Source: Hyposmocoma kahamanoa
Lineage: Eukaryota; Arthropoda; Insecta; Lepidoptera; Cosmopterigidae
DNA: 64,000 bases
Direction of reading: 5' to 3'
Assembly (NCBI RefSeq): GCF_003589595.1
Contig: NW_020653391.1
Location: forward strand, 4,303,579-4,367,578
The notes below the pieces were generated by a model. The model made no database searches. It worked only from the letters and a program-made list of their open reading frames with translations, and was not told the DNA's origin. Positions 53,090-63,449 of this stretch are shown here, piece after piece. Numbering within the stretch: the stretch's first letter is position 1; each line of letters begins with the position of its first letter. Position numbers and translations under genes: made by a program.

Positions 53090-53575
53090 ACCGCCTCCGT
53101 GGCCGAACGGTTACCATGATGGTCTGCCACGCAGAGGTCCCGGGGTCGATACCCGCGTCCTAGAAATATTTGTATGGCCTACGCTTTTTCTTTCGCGAAT
53201 TTCTTTTGAAATACCAAGTGACGGGACGAACAAGTCGTGCTCCTGGTGGTAAGCGACACGCCCATCCATAGCAGTTGCAGTGCCACTCAGAGCTTTAAAT
53301 CGCAAAGATCTTAAGGGCACTGCGCCTGTCACCGTGTGAAATAAATTGACAAGTCCCATGTGTATGTTCTCATACATGCTCGCATTACTTGCGGCAGAAA
53401 TAGGTAAGGTGTCAGTACTTCCCTGGACAAGGAGACGACTTCCAAGGTCTACAGCTACTAAAAGTTAGGGTGTAATTTGTGGTTGTCTATATCTGTGTCC
53501 ATGGCTCCCGATGTACAGGGATTCCCTACTGCGGGGTTATGAATGTGTGCTTTCTTTATTTATTATTATAATAAT
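53090..53575 (+). mobile_element. SINE-1 split by Rep-A
   Basis: Left piece 53090-53202: A box tggccgaacggttacc, B box ggggtcgatacccg, body up to ttctttcgcgaattt. Right piece 53463-53575: gttagggtgtaatttgtggt, actgcggggttatgaatgtg, tail ttatttattattataataat. Confidence 0.88.
53203..53462 (-). mobile_element. Rep-A inserted in SINE-1
   Basis: T-rich left edge cttttgaaataccaagtgac, standard middle, end ctacagctactaaaa. The cccttcaaaaccggaacgcag segment is lost. SINE-1 is continuous on both sides, so the Rep-A insertion is the younger event. Confidence 0.88.
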
Positions 53576-54015
53576 ATAATGCTACATGTTTGAGTTTGTA
53601 AGATTACCCATGAAACTGAAGATTATATAAAACTAAAATTATTTAATACAAAAGAATTTTTTTTAAAAAAAGAACTCCGTCATTCTCAAATTCTGCTTGG
53701 CGACAGCAATAGTTACGGTGCCAGTATTTTCGATAGCATTATTCAGCTTTTAAATTTAGTTTGGTACGCAAGAATTGATTGTAAAAATTGAAAAATAATA
53801 ACATGTCTTGTCAGAGTTTTTGACCTCTAACGAGAAGCCGGTCAAACCGACGATATAACAGAATATCTAATTAACTGCGAAAATATACAAAACATATTAA
53901 TGCTACTTCGCAAGCGTGTAACATTTTAGTTTAGAGAGTTCTTGGAAAAATACACAGAATCCACTAAAAAAAAATAATTCTGTTTACTATACTAAAAATA
54001 GCTTTAATTGTATTG

Positions 54016-54951
54016 TTTACGAGGGCGATTGATAAATACGCATCGAGTGTATAACCAGAAATAGAGACGAAATGTCATTTAATTTGAAAACTATTCTACC
54101 AAATCATTACGGTGACAACTGCGCTTCCGATTGACCAGCCCGAATTCGAAGCAATTGATGGGTGTCGTCAATTGTTTCACTTCAAATCGGCCAGTTTAAG
54201 TTGAACTATGCATAATGGTTCGTCCATTTAAAAATTACTTATTTAATGTTTAATTACCGATGAAATCTGATTCCGTTTGTGTAGTAATTAGATGTTTTAC
54301 TGTTTTTCCCACATCACCGAAAGGAGCAGCCTCCCATTGTTAGCGATATTATCTTTATTACAATAAATGCAGAATATTTTTGGAATATATGAAGACGTCG
54401 TATATTCCAAAATCGTGGTCAGTTGTCGGCGCTGTACTATTTCAACGCAAAAGAGAGTTGATGTATAAAAGTGATATAAGGCCTATTTGTCTGATTAGTT
54501 GCCAGGGATGGATGTGTGTGATGGATTATACACTATGTAAAGACTTTAAAGTTACATAAATACTTTTTTCGGAATATATTTTTATTTCTTAATTTAGAAC
54601 TCCACAATGAGCAACGGACGTTACTTTTTAAAATTAGCGCGAAAATAAAGAAAATTAGAAATAAAAAAGGTGAGGTCGATATATTTTTTTAAGATGAAGA
54701 TAACGGAATTTCGAGTATTCCGTTTCTCAAAATTTTTTTGCAAATTAATAATCACCAGATTTGGCACCATTTGACTTTTTCTAATCTGATTTTTTTTTGA
54801 GATTTGCATCAAATCAAGAAGTGATTGCCGAAACATAGGCTTATTTTTCAATTTGACAAAACATTTATAGGTTGAAGAAGTTGGGATATCGCTGGTCAAG
54901 GTATATATAGTTAAAAGTCGACTTAAATAAGTGAAAAATTCGACTTAAATA
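54016..54951 (+). pseudogene. Mariner relic 1 with transposase C-terminal remnant
   Basis: In a single frame 54752-54910 reads SPDLAPFDFF, stop, SDFF, then NQEVIAET, stop, AYFSI, stop, and LKKLGYRWSRYI, stop. SPDLAPxD is the mariner signature around the third catalytic Asp of the DD34D triad, and NEEVIAETEAYF and LKKLxxRWxxC(I) follow it in order in the family. Three internal stops and a deletion after the signature make it dead. The left edge, acgagggcgattgataaat at 54020-54038, resembles the mariner inverted repeat seen inverted at 57.51 kb. 54410-54530 is shared with 26.15-26.27 kb. Confidence 0.85.
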
Positions 54952-55656
54952 CGTAAGTTATACGTTAGTTTAGTTAACATGTCTAAGTCTCAGGGAAATT
55001 TTATTTTTATTATTTAAAATTGATGTAAATTATTGAAGACGCATATTTTTATACAACGTCTTATTGTTTTGTACTTAACTACACACGCTGTGACAAACGA
55101 TGTATAAGTCCAATTATACTTTATTTTTCTAAGGTTTTCGTACACGTGATAACAAAACACTTCAGCAAAAAATTGTCGTCACAGAATTAATATACATACA
55201 TATATATTATTTGAAAGTTCACTGAAAAAAATGGACAATCATAAAAGCTATTTTTAACTCACTTCAAAAACGGTCATCACTATCGGTTTTTTTTAAATTA
55301 TGATTATTACTTATTTTATTTGTTATGGTGAATAAATATTATTAACTGAAGTTTAATTGAACCTGTATGTTAAACTCTACATTTAACCTAATAGAGTTAT
55401 ACAACTAAAATTCCTTGCCCTTGATCTTCGATAACAAGGTCATTAGACTTTGGATTTTAAATATGAAGTTCACGACGTACTTTTGTCCGTACTAGGAGCA
55501 TACTAAAATACAATACAAATACTAACTATTGTATATAAAGAGATATTACATAAAGTAAAAAAACAACTCAAAACAGAGTAAGAATAATATCTTGTATATG
55601 ATAATGATTGCCTATAAAGAAAAATTTGTAGTAAAATCATAAATGTCGAATATCCC

Positions 55657-55797
55657 AAGCAAAGTCAAAGTCAAAATAATCTTTATTTCATAGGTAAGCA
55701 AATTACACTTGAAATGGTCATACTGATTAAACTCTCAGATTCCCCTGAGAAGAATGAGCAAGAAACTCTAGGGGTTGCTCTTTTTAAATATACATTT
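55657..55797 (-). mobile_element. LINE-D 3' UTR fragment
   Basis: Simple tail caaagtcaaagtcaaaat, ctttatttcataggtaagca, cccctgagaagaatgagcaa, ctaggggttgctcttttta. Confidence 0.7.
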
Positions 55798-56344
55798 GAA
55801 TACATTTATCATTACAATATTTAATTTAAACATCTTAGATCCAAAATACCTGAAAGAGCTAAACGGGTCATTCAATACCACGGATTTTTCTCATCCAGGT
55901 ACGCAGAAGTTGTATAATAACCTTTAGTATAACGTTTTTGTTTCACAAAAGTTTTAAAACTCGTAAGAAGCTGTATACATAATGGCAAATGTTGAGTATC
56001 AATCGAATCTTATTATAGTAGCGTATACATTTGCCCCTTAAATGAATTTGAGACTTTATGAAGACGAGTGTCAAGACCAGCTAGTTTATTTTTATTCGTC
56101 GTATTAATGTTATGACTGTCTCTATTTTTCATAAAAAAAATAATATTTTTATTTACATAAATAACATTTTTATAAATGTACTGTGATGTTTGTGTAAGAA
56201 TGTTAATCCCTTTAAACTTATGTCTCAAAGACATCCAAAGCATCCCTGTGTGTGTAATAATTTAAGTATGCTTTAGCAACATTATAAAAATATCGCTGTA
56301 AAAAATTTTACGCATTTTTTACGGACTATAATATTTTATTATCT

Positions 56345-56545
56345 TATAGGCTATCTATTACTTTACACGTTTTCCGAGGGTTGTGAACCTTCTTCGACGT
56401 GAACATCATCACGATATTTCCCTTCAAGGTAAAGCTCATGGAGAATTTCAAGTTCAATTTCGCATTAAATCTGAAAAACTCATAGGTAGAAGCCCAGATT
56501 CGAACCCACGGCTTCGGCTTGAGAGGAGATAGTTCCATTAACCTA
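56345..56545 (-). mobile_element. SINE-3, nearly complete
   Basis: Minus strand: gtaggttaatggaactatc (A-box side), gccgtgggttcgaatctggg (B box), cttctacctatgagtttttc, gaacttgaaattctccatga, gctttaccttgaagggaaat, gttcacgtcgaagaaggttc, ctcggaaaacgtgtaaagta. It gives the order for the other SINE-3 pieces. A 64-codon minus-strand frame across it is not meaningful. Confidence 0.75.
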
Positions 56546-56965
56546 CTATTTATCTTTTTGACAAATAATCAATTTTAGTGTAACTAAAAAGTTTTTAAAT
56601 ATAGTTATATACATTACGCACAACTTTATATTTATATCCAAGAATTTAAAATTTCATTTATGACGTATAAATACAGGTAAATTTATTTCCATAGTATTCG
56701 TCATACATTTTTTCGAAATAAATCCATCAGGTGTAGATTTATTGAAGTTTTTATTCTTTTAATTTTTTTTCCTGTAAAATTAGTGTTTCAATAAAATCTG
56801 TTTGTTGCTTTGTATCGTTGATATTATGATTTTCAGGGATAGAGTTTATTGATTTTTACATCGTTGCAATAGGTACACATTAATTTTTTGAATCAAAAAT
56901 CGCATATATAGTAGTCTCTATTTTAATAATTAATTACTGTTAAGTGATTTTAAGGTGAAATAAAA

Positions 56966-57540
56966 CTTTTTTCTCGATTTTTATTTCTTAATTTAGAACT
57001 CCGTAATGAGCAACTGACGTTACTTTTTAAAAATTAGCAATGAAAAAAGTTAGTGGAAATAAACATTTAGATGAGTCGACATATTTTTTGAAGATAGAGA
57101 ATTCAGCTGGTGAAATTACAGGCACATGAGACTTGTCAACTTATGTCTCAGGGTGACGGGCGCAGTGGCAGTGCCCCTCAGATCTTTGCGATTTGAAGCT
57201 CTGTGGAGCACTGCAACTGTTATGAACAGCTTGTAGCTTACCACCAGGCGCACGACTTGTTCGTTCTGTCACTTGATATTATAAAAAAAAACGAAATTTC
57301 GCGTATTCCGTTTCTCATCTGCAATCAGAACATCAAAACTTGTCGAATTAATTGCCACAACCTCCGTATTAACCATATTTGACCCAATCAGACCTGTTTT
57401 ATCAGATTTTTTTACCGATTTACATAGCGCTGGACAAGGTGTGCAGTGTCAAAAGGAAATTATGTAGAAAAATGAACCATAATTTAAAAAAAATCTTCAC
57501 AAAGTCACGGACTTATCAATACCTCGTGTAATTAATTATC
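56966..57540 (+). pseudogene. Mariner relic 2, split by Rep-A
   Basis: Shares tttttatttcttaatttaga and gacgttactttttaaaa with relic 1. After the Rep-A insert one frame gives QPPY, stop, PYLTQSDLF (57358-57399), a decayed PPYSPDLAPSDxF, and another gives RWTRCAVSKGNYVEK, stop (57428-57475), the exact kind of C-terminal end that mariner transposases have. Right inverted repeat: cggacttatcaatacctcgt at 57512-57531. At least one frameshift and one stop. Confidence 0.85.
57105..57290 (+). mobile_element. Rep-A, 5'-truncated, inserted in mariner relic 2
   Basis: Starts agctggtgaaattacaggca and ends ttgatattat plus nine A. Flanks agagaattc (57096-57104) and acgaaatttc (57291-57300) match the same site of mariner relic 1 (acggaatttc) and look like a duplicated target. 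Confidence 0.85.
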
Positions 57541-57640
57541 ATTAATTCTCACCAACCGTTTTTTTTGTACATTTATTATTCGCACTACTTACGAATCTCT
57601 GCAATGTTTTATATTTCTCTTACGACACAAATTAAATATT

Positions 57641-57783
57641 TACAGCCTTTGGAGTCGAAACCCTTGGCCCGTCGGTTTGTTTGAAAACGTCAGTTTGTTT
57701 GAAAACAGAAATATACGCGATTTAAATCCGGAAAATAGTTTCATGTCCCATGTGTAACAATTGCGAAAACTTAAGAACTCGGT
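57641..57783. mobile_element. Shared 34-bp segment fused to a foldback B right arm
   Basis: 57641-57673 acagcctttggagtcgaaac, ccttggcccgt equals 47457-47489 with one or two changes. It then continues as foldback B copy 6 (cggtttgtttgaaaa, with that word repeated, gcgatttaaatccggaaaat, acaattgcgaaaacttaaga). Confidence 0.7.
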
Positions 57784-57997
57784 AGTTACCGATTCTTTCT
57801 CAAAATTTAAATAACCAAACTTAAAAAATTTGGTTAATCGGTTAATCCATTAATATTCCAATACAAGCATCTAATTTTAATATAACCTCATTTTCATCGG
57901 TTAAACTAACTCAAACAAAAACCAGTTATGACGTAATCTAAAAACTTGACGAACAACGTATTCGATATATCTAATCATTTTGACAGTAGTTTGTTTT

Positions 57998-58150
57998 CTA
58001 GCATGTTTACGCCTCACTGCCGGACACGGTTCTCCTACCAAACGAGGATTTTGGCGCATAGTGCGCTTTGAGGACTTCACACGTTTACCAGGTCTTGTGA
58101 TCCTTCTTCGACGTGCAAGTTTCATCACGGTGCTTTCCCTCACCGAATGT
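57998..58150 (-). mobile_element. SINE-3 tail, copy 3
   Basis: Minus strand ggtgagggaaagcaccgtga, acttgcacgtcgaagaagga, acctggtaaacgtgtgaagt, then ccgtgtccggcagtgaggcg. The basic 80-codon minus frame over it is incidental. Confidence 0.65.
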
Positions 58151-58594
58151 CAAATTAAACATGATGCCTATCTACTACTTCTGCTCGCTGCATTTCTAAC
58201 ACTCTACTAACCTTTGACGCTGCATGACCTAAAAAATATGTATACCAAAATAACTGGACAACATAATGATATACAACAATCTGTAGTTATATTGCAAACT
58301 GTTTACAAATAAACTACAAAAGAATGAAGTATTCTATCGTATGCATTGCTATGCTTAAAAGAAAATTCAGGAGACTCCTGTCATTATTATAATAAACCAT
58401 AAACTATGTGCAAAATAAACTATAGTTAGAATTATCTAATCTACCGTTGATAGGAAGTCGAAATTCTCTCAAATTCTCCTCAAATCTATATAGAGAAGAT
58501 TTTTTTTTTTTCATTATCTCTTGGAGTATATAGTTTGAAAATCTTGATTTTTATGTCAATTCAATTCCAAAGGTAAAGGTCCTTCGGTCACATT

Positions 58595-58875
58595 TTCATA
58601 CATTCTTTAACTCTTCTTAATTTTTTAATTCTATTAGCTTATTTGATTTTATTGTTTTTTATTGTACAAGAATTTTTGTTTGATTTTTTATTATTTCATT
58701 CTATTACTTTCTTTGATTGTATAATTTTTTTTTATTCTATTAGATTCTTTAACTTTGTTCCATTTTTTAATACTATACATTCTTTAATTCTATAATTTTC
58801 TTTGATTCCGTCTAATTACTAGATTCTGCCAGACTCTTTAATTTTATTAGACTTTTGGATTTTATTACGTTTTCA
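58595..58875 (+). repeat. Degenerate pyrimidine/AT tandem repeat
   Basis: About ten loose repeats of a word like attctttaattttattagat, (ttctttaactcttcttaatt, tctattactttctttgattg, ttctattagattctttaact, gactctttaattttattaga). Period is irregular, about 20-30 bp. Confidence 0.6.
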
Positions 58876-59052
58876 TTTAAAGTAGGAAATTTCTAATTAG
58901 CTACAAAGCAGATCGAATTCAATTTATTCACTAAAAGGTTCCAAAAACCAAACAGACAAGCTTTCGTAACTTTCAGTTTCAAAAGGCATATTTCGCGAAA
59001 ACCATTGCATAAAAACTGTTACACAATTCATTTTAACAAAAACTTTACTTAC

Positions 59053-59290
59053 GTGTAAATTTTAGTGTACGGAAGGAGGGCCGGGGCAATAAAAAACACT
59101 GTAACACTGTCTAGCCATGCACATAATCCATTGGGAAGATGAAACACAGTTATTTTTTAAATTATCTTATCAAGAAATTCGCAGCGCGAGTTCACGACAC
59201 AATTTTTCGTTTTAGAAAACTTTTGCCGCGCGGCGCATGCGACGCTAGCGGCGGCAAGCGAGCGACTGGCGCGTGAGATTGCCCCACCAG
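59053..59290 (-). promoter_or_regulatory. Candidate promoter and first exon of a host gene (minus strand)
   Basis: 59175-59290 is the strongest CG-dense stretch not assignable to a mobile element (gccgcgcggcgcatgcgacg, gctagcggcggcaagcgagc). It includes gcgcatgcga at 59233-59242, close to the NRF1/ewg binding consensus. Downstream on the minus strand about 120 bp of less CG-rich sequence ends at ttacac followed by gtaagt (59052 down to 59047), a strong splice donor. The two ATGs in this stretch give only very short frames, so it would be 5' UTR. That this is a real promoter is an inference; no second exon was found. Confidence 0.35.
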
Positions 59291-59694
59291 TAATTAAGAC
59301 CTTCGCTTTTCAAGAGTGGGGCGTAGAGTTCTTTTTTTGAAAATTTTATTTATTTTTTTAATACAGGGTGCAGTGTTTAACCATCTACATCGCATAGGAC
59401 TCAGATGTTATCCAGGAAGAGAATTTCAAGCCTTGTTTTATCGAGTTCTTAGGACCTTATTTTATTTGGAATGTTTTGTGTCATCATCAAGATGATGATT
59501 CTAATGTCTTCTAAGACTTTTCTAAGTCTTCTCCGACACGTAGTTTCTTTCATTTGAATGCATTCGATTATTATTTAATTATTTGCTTTTACAAATAAGA
59601 GGCGGTGGCATAGTTTAAATCTATGGTGGCATGTACCAATGACTTCAATTTCTTAATAACGTTTATTTGTGAATGTTTACTAGCAATTATTCTC

Positions 59695-59884
59695 GCTAAC
59701 GGTGAACGAAAAGATCATAATGAAACTTGGACGTCGAAGAAAGCTCACAAGTCTTGGAAAACTTGCTAAATCTTCAATCCGCGCTGTATCAGTACCACAG
59801 ACCATTGCCTAAACTTTTTCCTGAAGACAGACTTGTGCTCAGCAGGGGAATAATGATTATGAAAAAAAGAAAGTCGTACGCAGA
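59695..59884 (+). mobile_element. SINE-3 tail, copy 4
   Basis: cggtgaacgaaaagatcata, acttggacgtcgaagaaagc, caagtcttggaaaacttgct, then accattgcctaaactttttc, gacttgtgctcagcaggg. This explains the 92-codon frame starting at 59727, which is not a gene. Confidence 0.65.
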
Positions 59885-60451
59885 AAATTATTCAAAAAAT
59901 TCTTTGTCTGACTCTTCGACCTGCATTATGCCAAAGTCCACCAAGCAGATGGACTTTGCACTAACATTTCCTTGCAGAATACCCGTGCTCTGCAGTGGAA
60001 CATAAACAGTGCAATTACTGCAAATGAAAATAAAAAACAATTTCATCAGTGAAAGGGGCACGCTTTTGCTATACAAAAGACATCAACGGTATACTAAATT
60101 TAAAAATTTTTCTATCATTTAATTTTGACATTTATTTTTTTTATACTAAAAATAAATTGAATAGTGTACTTAATTCATCGCCTTAAAGTGAGAACCTTAG
60201 TGATGCATTCTTACGTAGCCGTTTCTTACCGATATCTGTTGAAACCAAACTTATAAACGTCTTGCTTAAATATATTATTAAAGTAATATATTAGAAGAGG
60301 TATAATTTAACTAATTAAAATACTGACATTCACAATATTTTTATCTTTAGTCATAAAAGATTACACAGAAGTCACGTACGAGATATTCACTCTAATACGA
60401 CGTTATATAATAATTTAGTATAGGAAACATTTTTTTTGCAATATATTTTAA

Positions 60452-60753
60452 TGGCATTAGAGCGCCTTGTGAAAAAGTTCGTCCAGGGAAGTACTGCCAC
60501 CTTGCCTATTTCTGCCGCCAAGCAGTAATGTGAGTATTACAGTGTTCCGGTTTTTAAGGGTAAAGGTGCTGGTGAAATTCTAGGCTCGTATAATTTGTCA
60601 ACATACGTCTCAAAGTGACGAGCGCAATGGGAGTGCTCCTCAGATTTTTGCGATTTAAAGCTTTCAGTGGCACTGCGACTCCTATGTACAAGACTGTCAC
60701 TTACCACCAGGCGCACGACTTGTTCGTTCCATCACTTGATACCATAAAAAAAA
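60452..60753 (+). mobile_element. Rep-A, full-length reference copy
   Basis: tggcattagagcgccttgtg, aaagttcgtccagggaagta, ccttgcctatttctgccgcc, aagcagtaatgtgagtatta, aagggtaaaggtgctggtg, caaagtgacgagcgcaatgg, gatttaaagctttcagtggc, ccaccaggcgcacgacttgt, catcacttgataccataaaa. Near the 5' end are an A-box-like tagtagcagtagagc (consensus) and a weak B-box-like gagttcgtcc, so a polymerase III origin is possible but unproven. Confidence 0.88.
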
Positions 60754-60819
60754 CCCGAACCAACTTATCAAGCCCCCATAAAGCGAACCACTGCACCATC
60801 TTAAGATTTTTCCACAAAT

Positions 60820-60968
60820 CCCCATGTCAACTTACGTCTCAGGGTGACAGGCATAGTGGCAGTGTCCTTCAGATCTTTACAATTTAAAGCTCTGAGTGGC
60901 ACAGCAACTGCTATGAACGAGCTTAACATCATGCCCACGACCTCCCTTCACGTAGTACCATAAAAAAA
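60820..60968 (+). mobile_element. Rep-A, second 3' fragment
   Basis: From catgtcaacttacgtctcag to cacgtagtaccataaaaaaa; 5'-truncated, lying 66 bp behind the full copy. Confidence 0.78.
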
Positions 60969-61346
60969 TCCCTTGGCGTTCATACATGATCAATGCGTAG
61001 CTCTCGATTGTTTAGTATCTCACTAATAAATAATAGTTACTACAATATTTGTTACGAATTTGATATTATATACTTTTAAATATAAATTAATAGAGTTTTC
61101 TGCAGAATTTGAGAATTATTTTTATTATTTGTGGTATAGCTTGAAATTTAATTACAATTTGTAACTTTTACGTATTTTGTCGTATTTTATTTTCATAGTT
61201 GCTGTTCAGTGAACTGTGTAGTTTTAATGTTTTGTTTTTTACATTGCATAACTTGTGTAATAATAGTCAAGGCACATCAAACCAAACTCGACACTTAATT
61301 ATCGAGCATGACATGCCACATCTGTCTCTCGATCTGTATCTGTAGA

Positions 61347-61535
61347 TAGGCGGCAAAAATGGTAGCAGTATTTCACTGGACGAACCTTTTCACAAGGAGC
61401 TGCACTGCTTGTGGCCGGCTTTGCTGGCGCCGCCCCAGCATGTCCTGTAGCCTTGAGAGCCCTGTTGGTGTCCTTGTAGAGGTTTGTCATTTCTTGACTT
61501 ATACGGTAGCTTCGACATTTGGAACTGTTCCACAT
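61347..61535 (-). other. Rep-A scrap next to a GC-rich coding-like segment
   Basis: 61347-61412 is Rep-A (minus orientation). From 61410 to about 61535 the DNA is GC-rich. The minus frame 61535-61299 starts MWNSSKCRSYRISQEMTNLY, KDTNRALKATGHAGAAPAKP, and runs on through the Rep-A scrap. The K-Y-K-N-R-A-TG spacing recalls SANT/Myb-like transposon-derived proteins, but the match is weak. It could equally be a fragment of a host exon. Function not assigned. Confidence 0.3.
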
Positions 61536-62007
61536 AAATATGAGATGTATTTTATTTGTAATTCAGTAAGGAGTGATACATGATGAGAGTTAGCACGTCT
61601 TGTCGGTTAGAAAATTTTGATGGGAGTTGAGCACGTGCGCTCGCTTAGAATTTTTGTATAGAGTGACGATGGAACGGAGCAAAATAAGAATAGCGAAGAA
61701 AAAGAATTAGAGAAGGATTCGTAATTTGAAAGTAGGTGGTCAGGAACCAAAGAAAAGTGTGATTAAAAGGTCGGATGACGATGTAGGAGGTCACATCGTC
61801 AAATGCTATTACATGACGTGTACCTCTCATTATGCCTTTTATTTAATTAAGGACAACTTGCTAGTCGACGTAATAAATCTTAGGAATAAAGAAGACATAA
61901 CATATTAAATTCTATTAGCGCTACCTGTACTGTAAATACCATATTAAATAAATGAATAATAAACTGTAGATACACATGTAGTATATGACATTGGTTTTAC
62001 ATTTTTG

Positions 62008-62226
62008 GTTTAACTGTCTCCGTGGTCGAACGGTTACCAAACTCGACTGCCACGCATAGGTCCCGGGGTCGATTCCCGTGCCGAGAGAAGTATTTGTATA
62101 GCCTACATTTACTTATCTCGTGAGTTTGGCTGTAATTTGTGGTTGTCTATGTGTGTCTCCATGACACCCGCGATACAGGGTTTCGCTAGTGCAGGGCTAT
62201 GAATGGGTTGCGTTGTTATTATAATG
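62008..62226 (+). mobile_element. SINE-1, full length
   Basis: A box tggtcgaacggttacc, B box ggggtcgattcccg, complete body, short ttattataatg tail. Confidence 0.88.
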
Positions 62227-62324
62227 TTAATTTAAAAAAAACACATTCCATTGAGTAAATATTTCCGCAAGTTATGTTTAAACTAATACGTCACAGTTTT
62301 ATTTTATAGAATTATTGTTGGTGT

Positions 62325-63355
62325 ATGACACTCTTGTATAACACTCGTATTATAATATTTGTGTATGGCATTGGTGTATAATAGGGATGCCATAGACGTC
62401 TGCATCTACCTCCGCAAACGCGAATCATCATATGTTTTTAAACATCTGCACCCGCATCCGACATCCACATAAATCCATGCAAAGTTTTTGCAGATCACGA
62501 CAAGATCATCAGGAAAGGGCGTTACGCAATGTGCTTGCCAAATACCAGTGCTAATTAGGCAATCAAGGATCGAGGATTCGATGGCGCGTGGTAAGGCAAC
62601 GACCTGTTTGTTTTCTAAACAAATAAATAAATAATTACGTTTACGTTGGCTTTAGTTATGCGCGTGGTAGTTGGGAACATTTTTGTTTGAATTTAATTTG
62701 ATTTTCGTAAGTAAGTTTAAGTATAAACGATGCCGTCACCTTTAAAAAGTGTTATTTGAAACTTTTTCACTCAAGGTAGCCCAAAGTGAACAGCTTTTTA
62801 GCAGCGCGCGTTAGGTTAGGATACCACTTAAAAATAGACTAAGTACCGCAAAAGCTGCAAAATTATTATTTATGAAGTGTAATTTGATCGTCATAAACTT
62901 TAAATATTAATAAATGTAATATTGCATCTATGTCTTTTCTAGCAGAATTATGTAAACTATTATATATTTTTAAATTAATTATAATTTCATTATCACCAGG
63001 CTTGAACTGCAAATGTGGATAAAAATTTTTTTGTCGGATGTGTGAAAAAAAAAAATTTTTTCACACTACCGCATCCACATCTGCAGTTTTGAAGGTGAAA
63101 GCATACGCATCCACGACCGCACCTGCAGAAGTCGTCATAACTCACCTCCGCGGCATCTTTAGTGTATAACATTCGTGTATTACACCACACGCAAAATAGA
63201 CGTCTGAACGTCGATTTACCACCAGCCCGTTACACCATACCATACTACGACACTCGTGTATAACATTCGTGTATAATATTCGTGTATAACATTCGTGTAC
63301 AACGCTCTTGTATAAAACTCATAATATATAAATTCGTGTATAATATTCGAGTTCC
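62325..63355 (+). repeat. GTGTATAACATTC minisatellite, split by a hAT element
   Basis: Left part 62325-62381 (gtgtatgacactcttgtata, acactcgtattataatattt) and right part 63162-63355 (gtgtataacattcgtgtatt, ttcgtgtataatattcgtgt, ataacattcgtgtacaacgc). The unit is about 14 bp, at least ten copies. Confidence 0.82.
62382..63161 (+). pseudogene. hAT transposon relic with dimerisation-domain remnant and 8-bp target duplication
   Basis: 780 bp. Ends tagggatgcc and ggcatcttta form short inverted repeats (tagggatgcc against taaagatgcc), flanked by the exact 8-bp repeat gtgtataa (62374-62381, 63162-63169); 8 bp is the hAT hallmark. Subterminal regions carry many gcatccgcatcc-like words in both orientations. 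At about 62790-62893 the plus strand reads SEQLFSSAR, stop, NRLSTAKAAKLLFMKCNL, the ERxFSxAG...NRLSPxxAExLLFLKxNL pattern of the hAT C-terminal dimerisation domain. Only this domain is left, with one stop. Caution: the flanks are a minisatellite, so the repeat could be coincidental. Confidence 0.82.
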
Positions 63356-63449
63356 TGAATGCTTCGGAACCGATCAATTGAATAGTTCTAACTGCACTGT
63401 GTCAAGGGGAGACTGAAGATATCTAACATACTTTGTTGAATAAAACCTA

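Noticed and set aside
54621..54899. 92-codon Lys-rich ORF on the minus strand
   Set aside because: The plus strand of the same DNA carries the mariner transposase signature with stops; the minus frame is its shadow.
57901..58143. 80-codon basic ORF on the minus strand
   Set aside because: It overlaps a reversed SINE-3 tail; no recognised domain.
59727..60005. 92-codon ORF on the plus strand
   Set aside because: Its first half coincides with a SINE-3 tail (cacgtcgaagaa-type words found at four other sites), so the frame is incidental.
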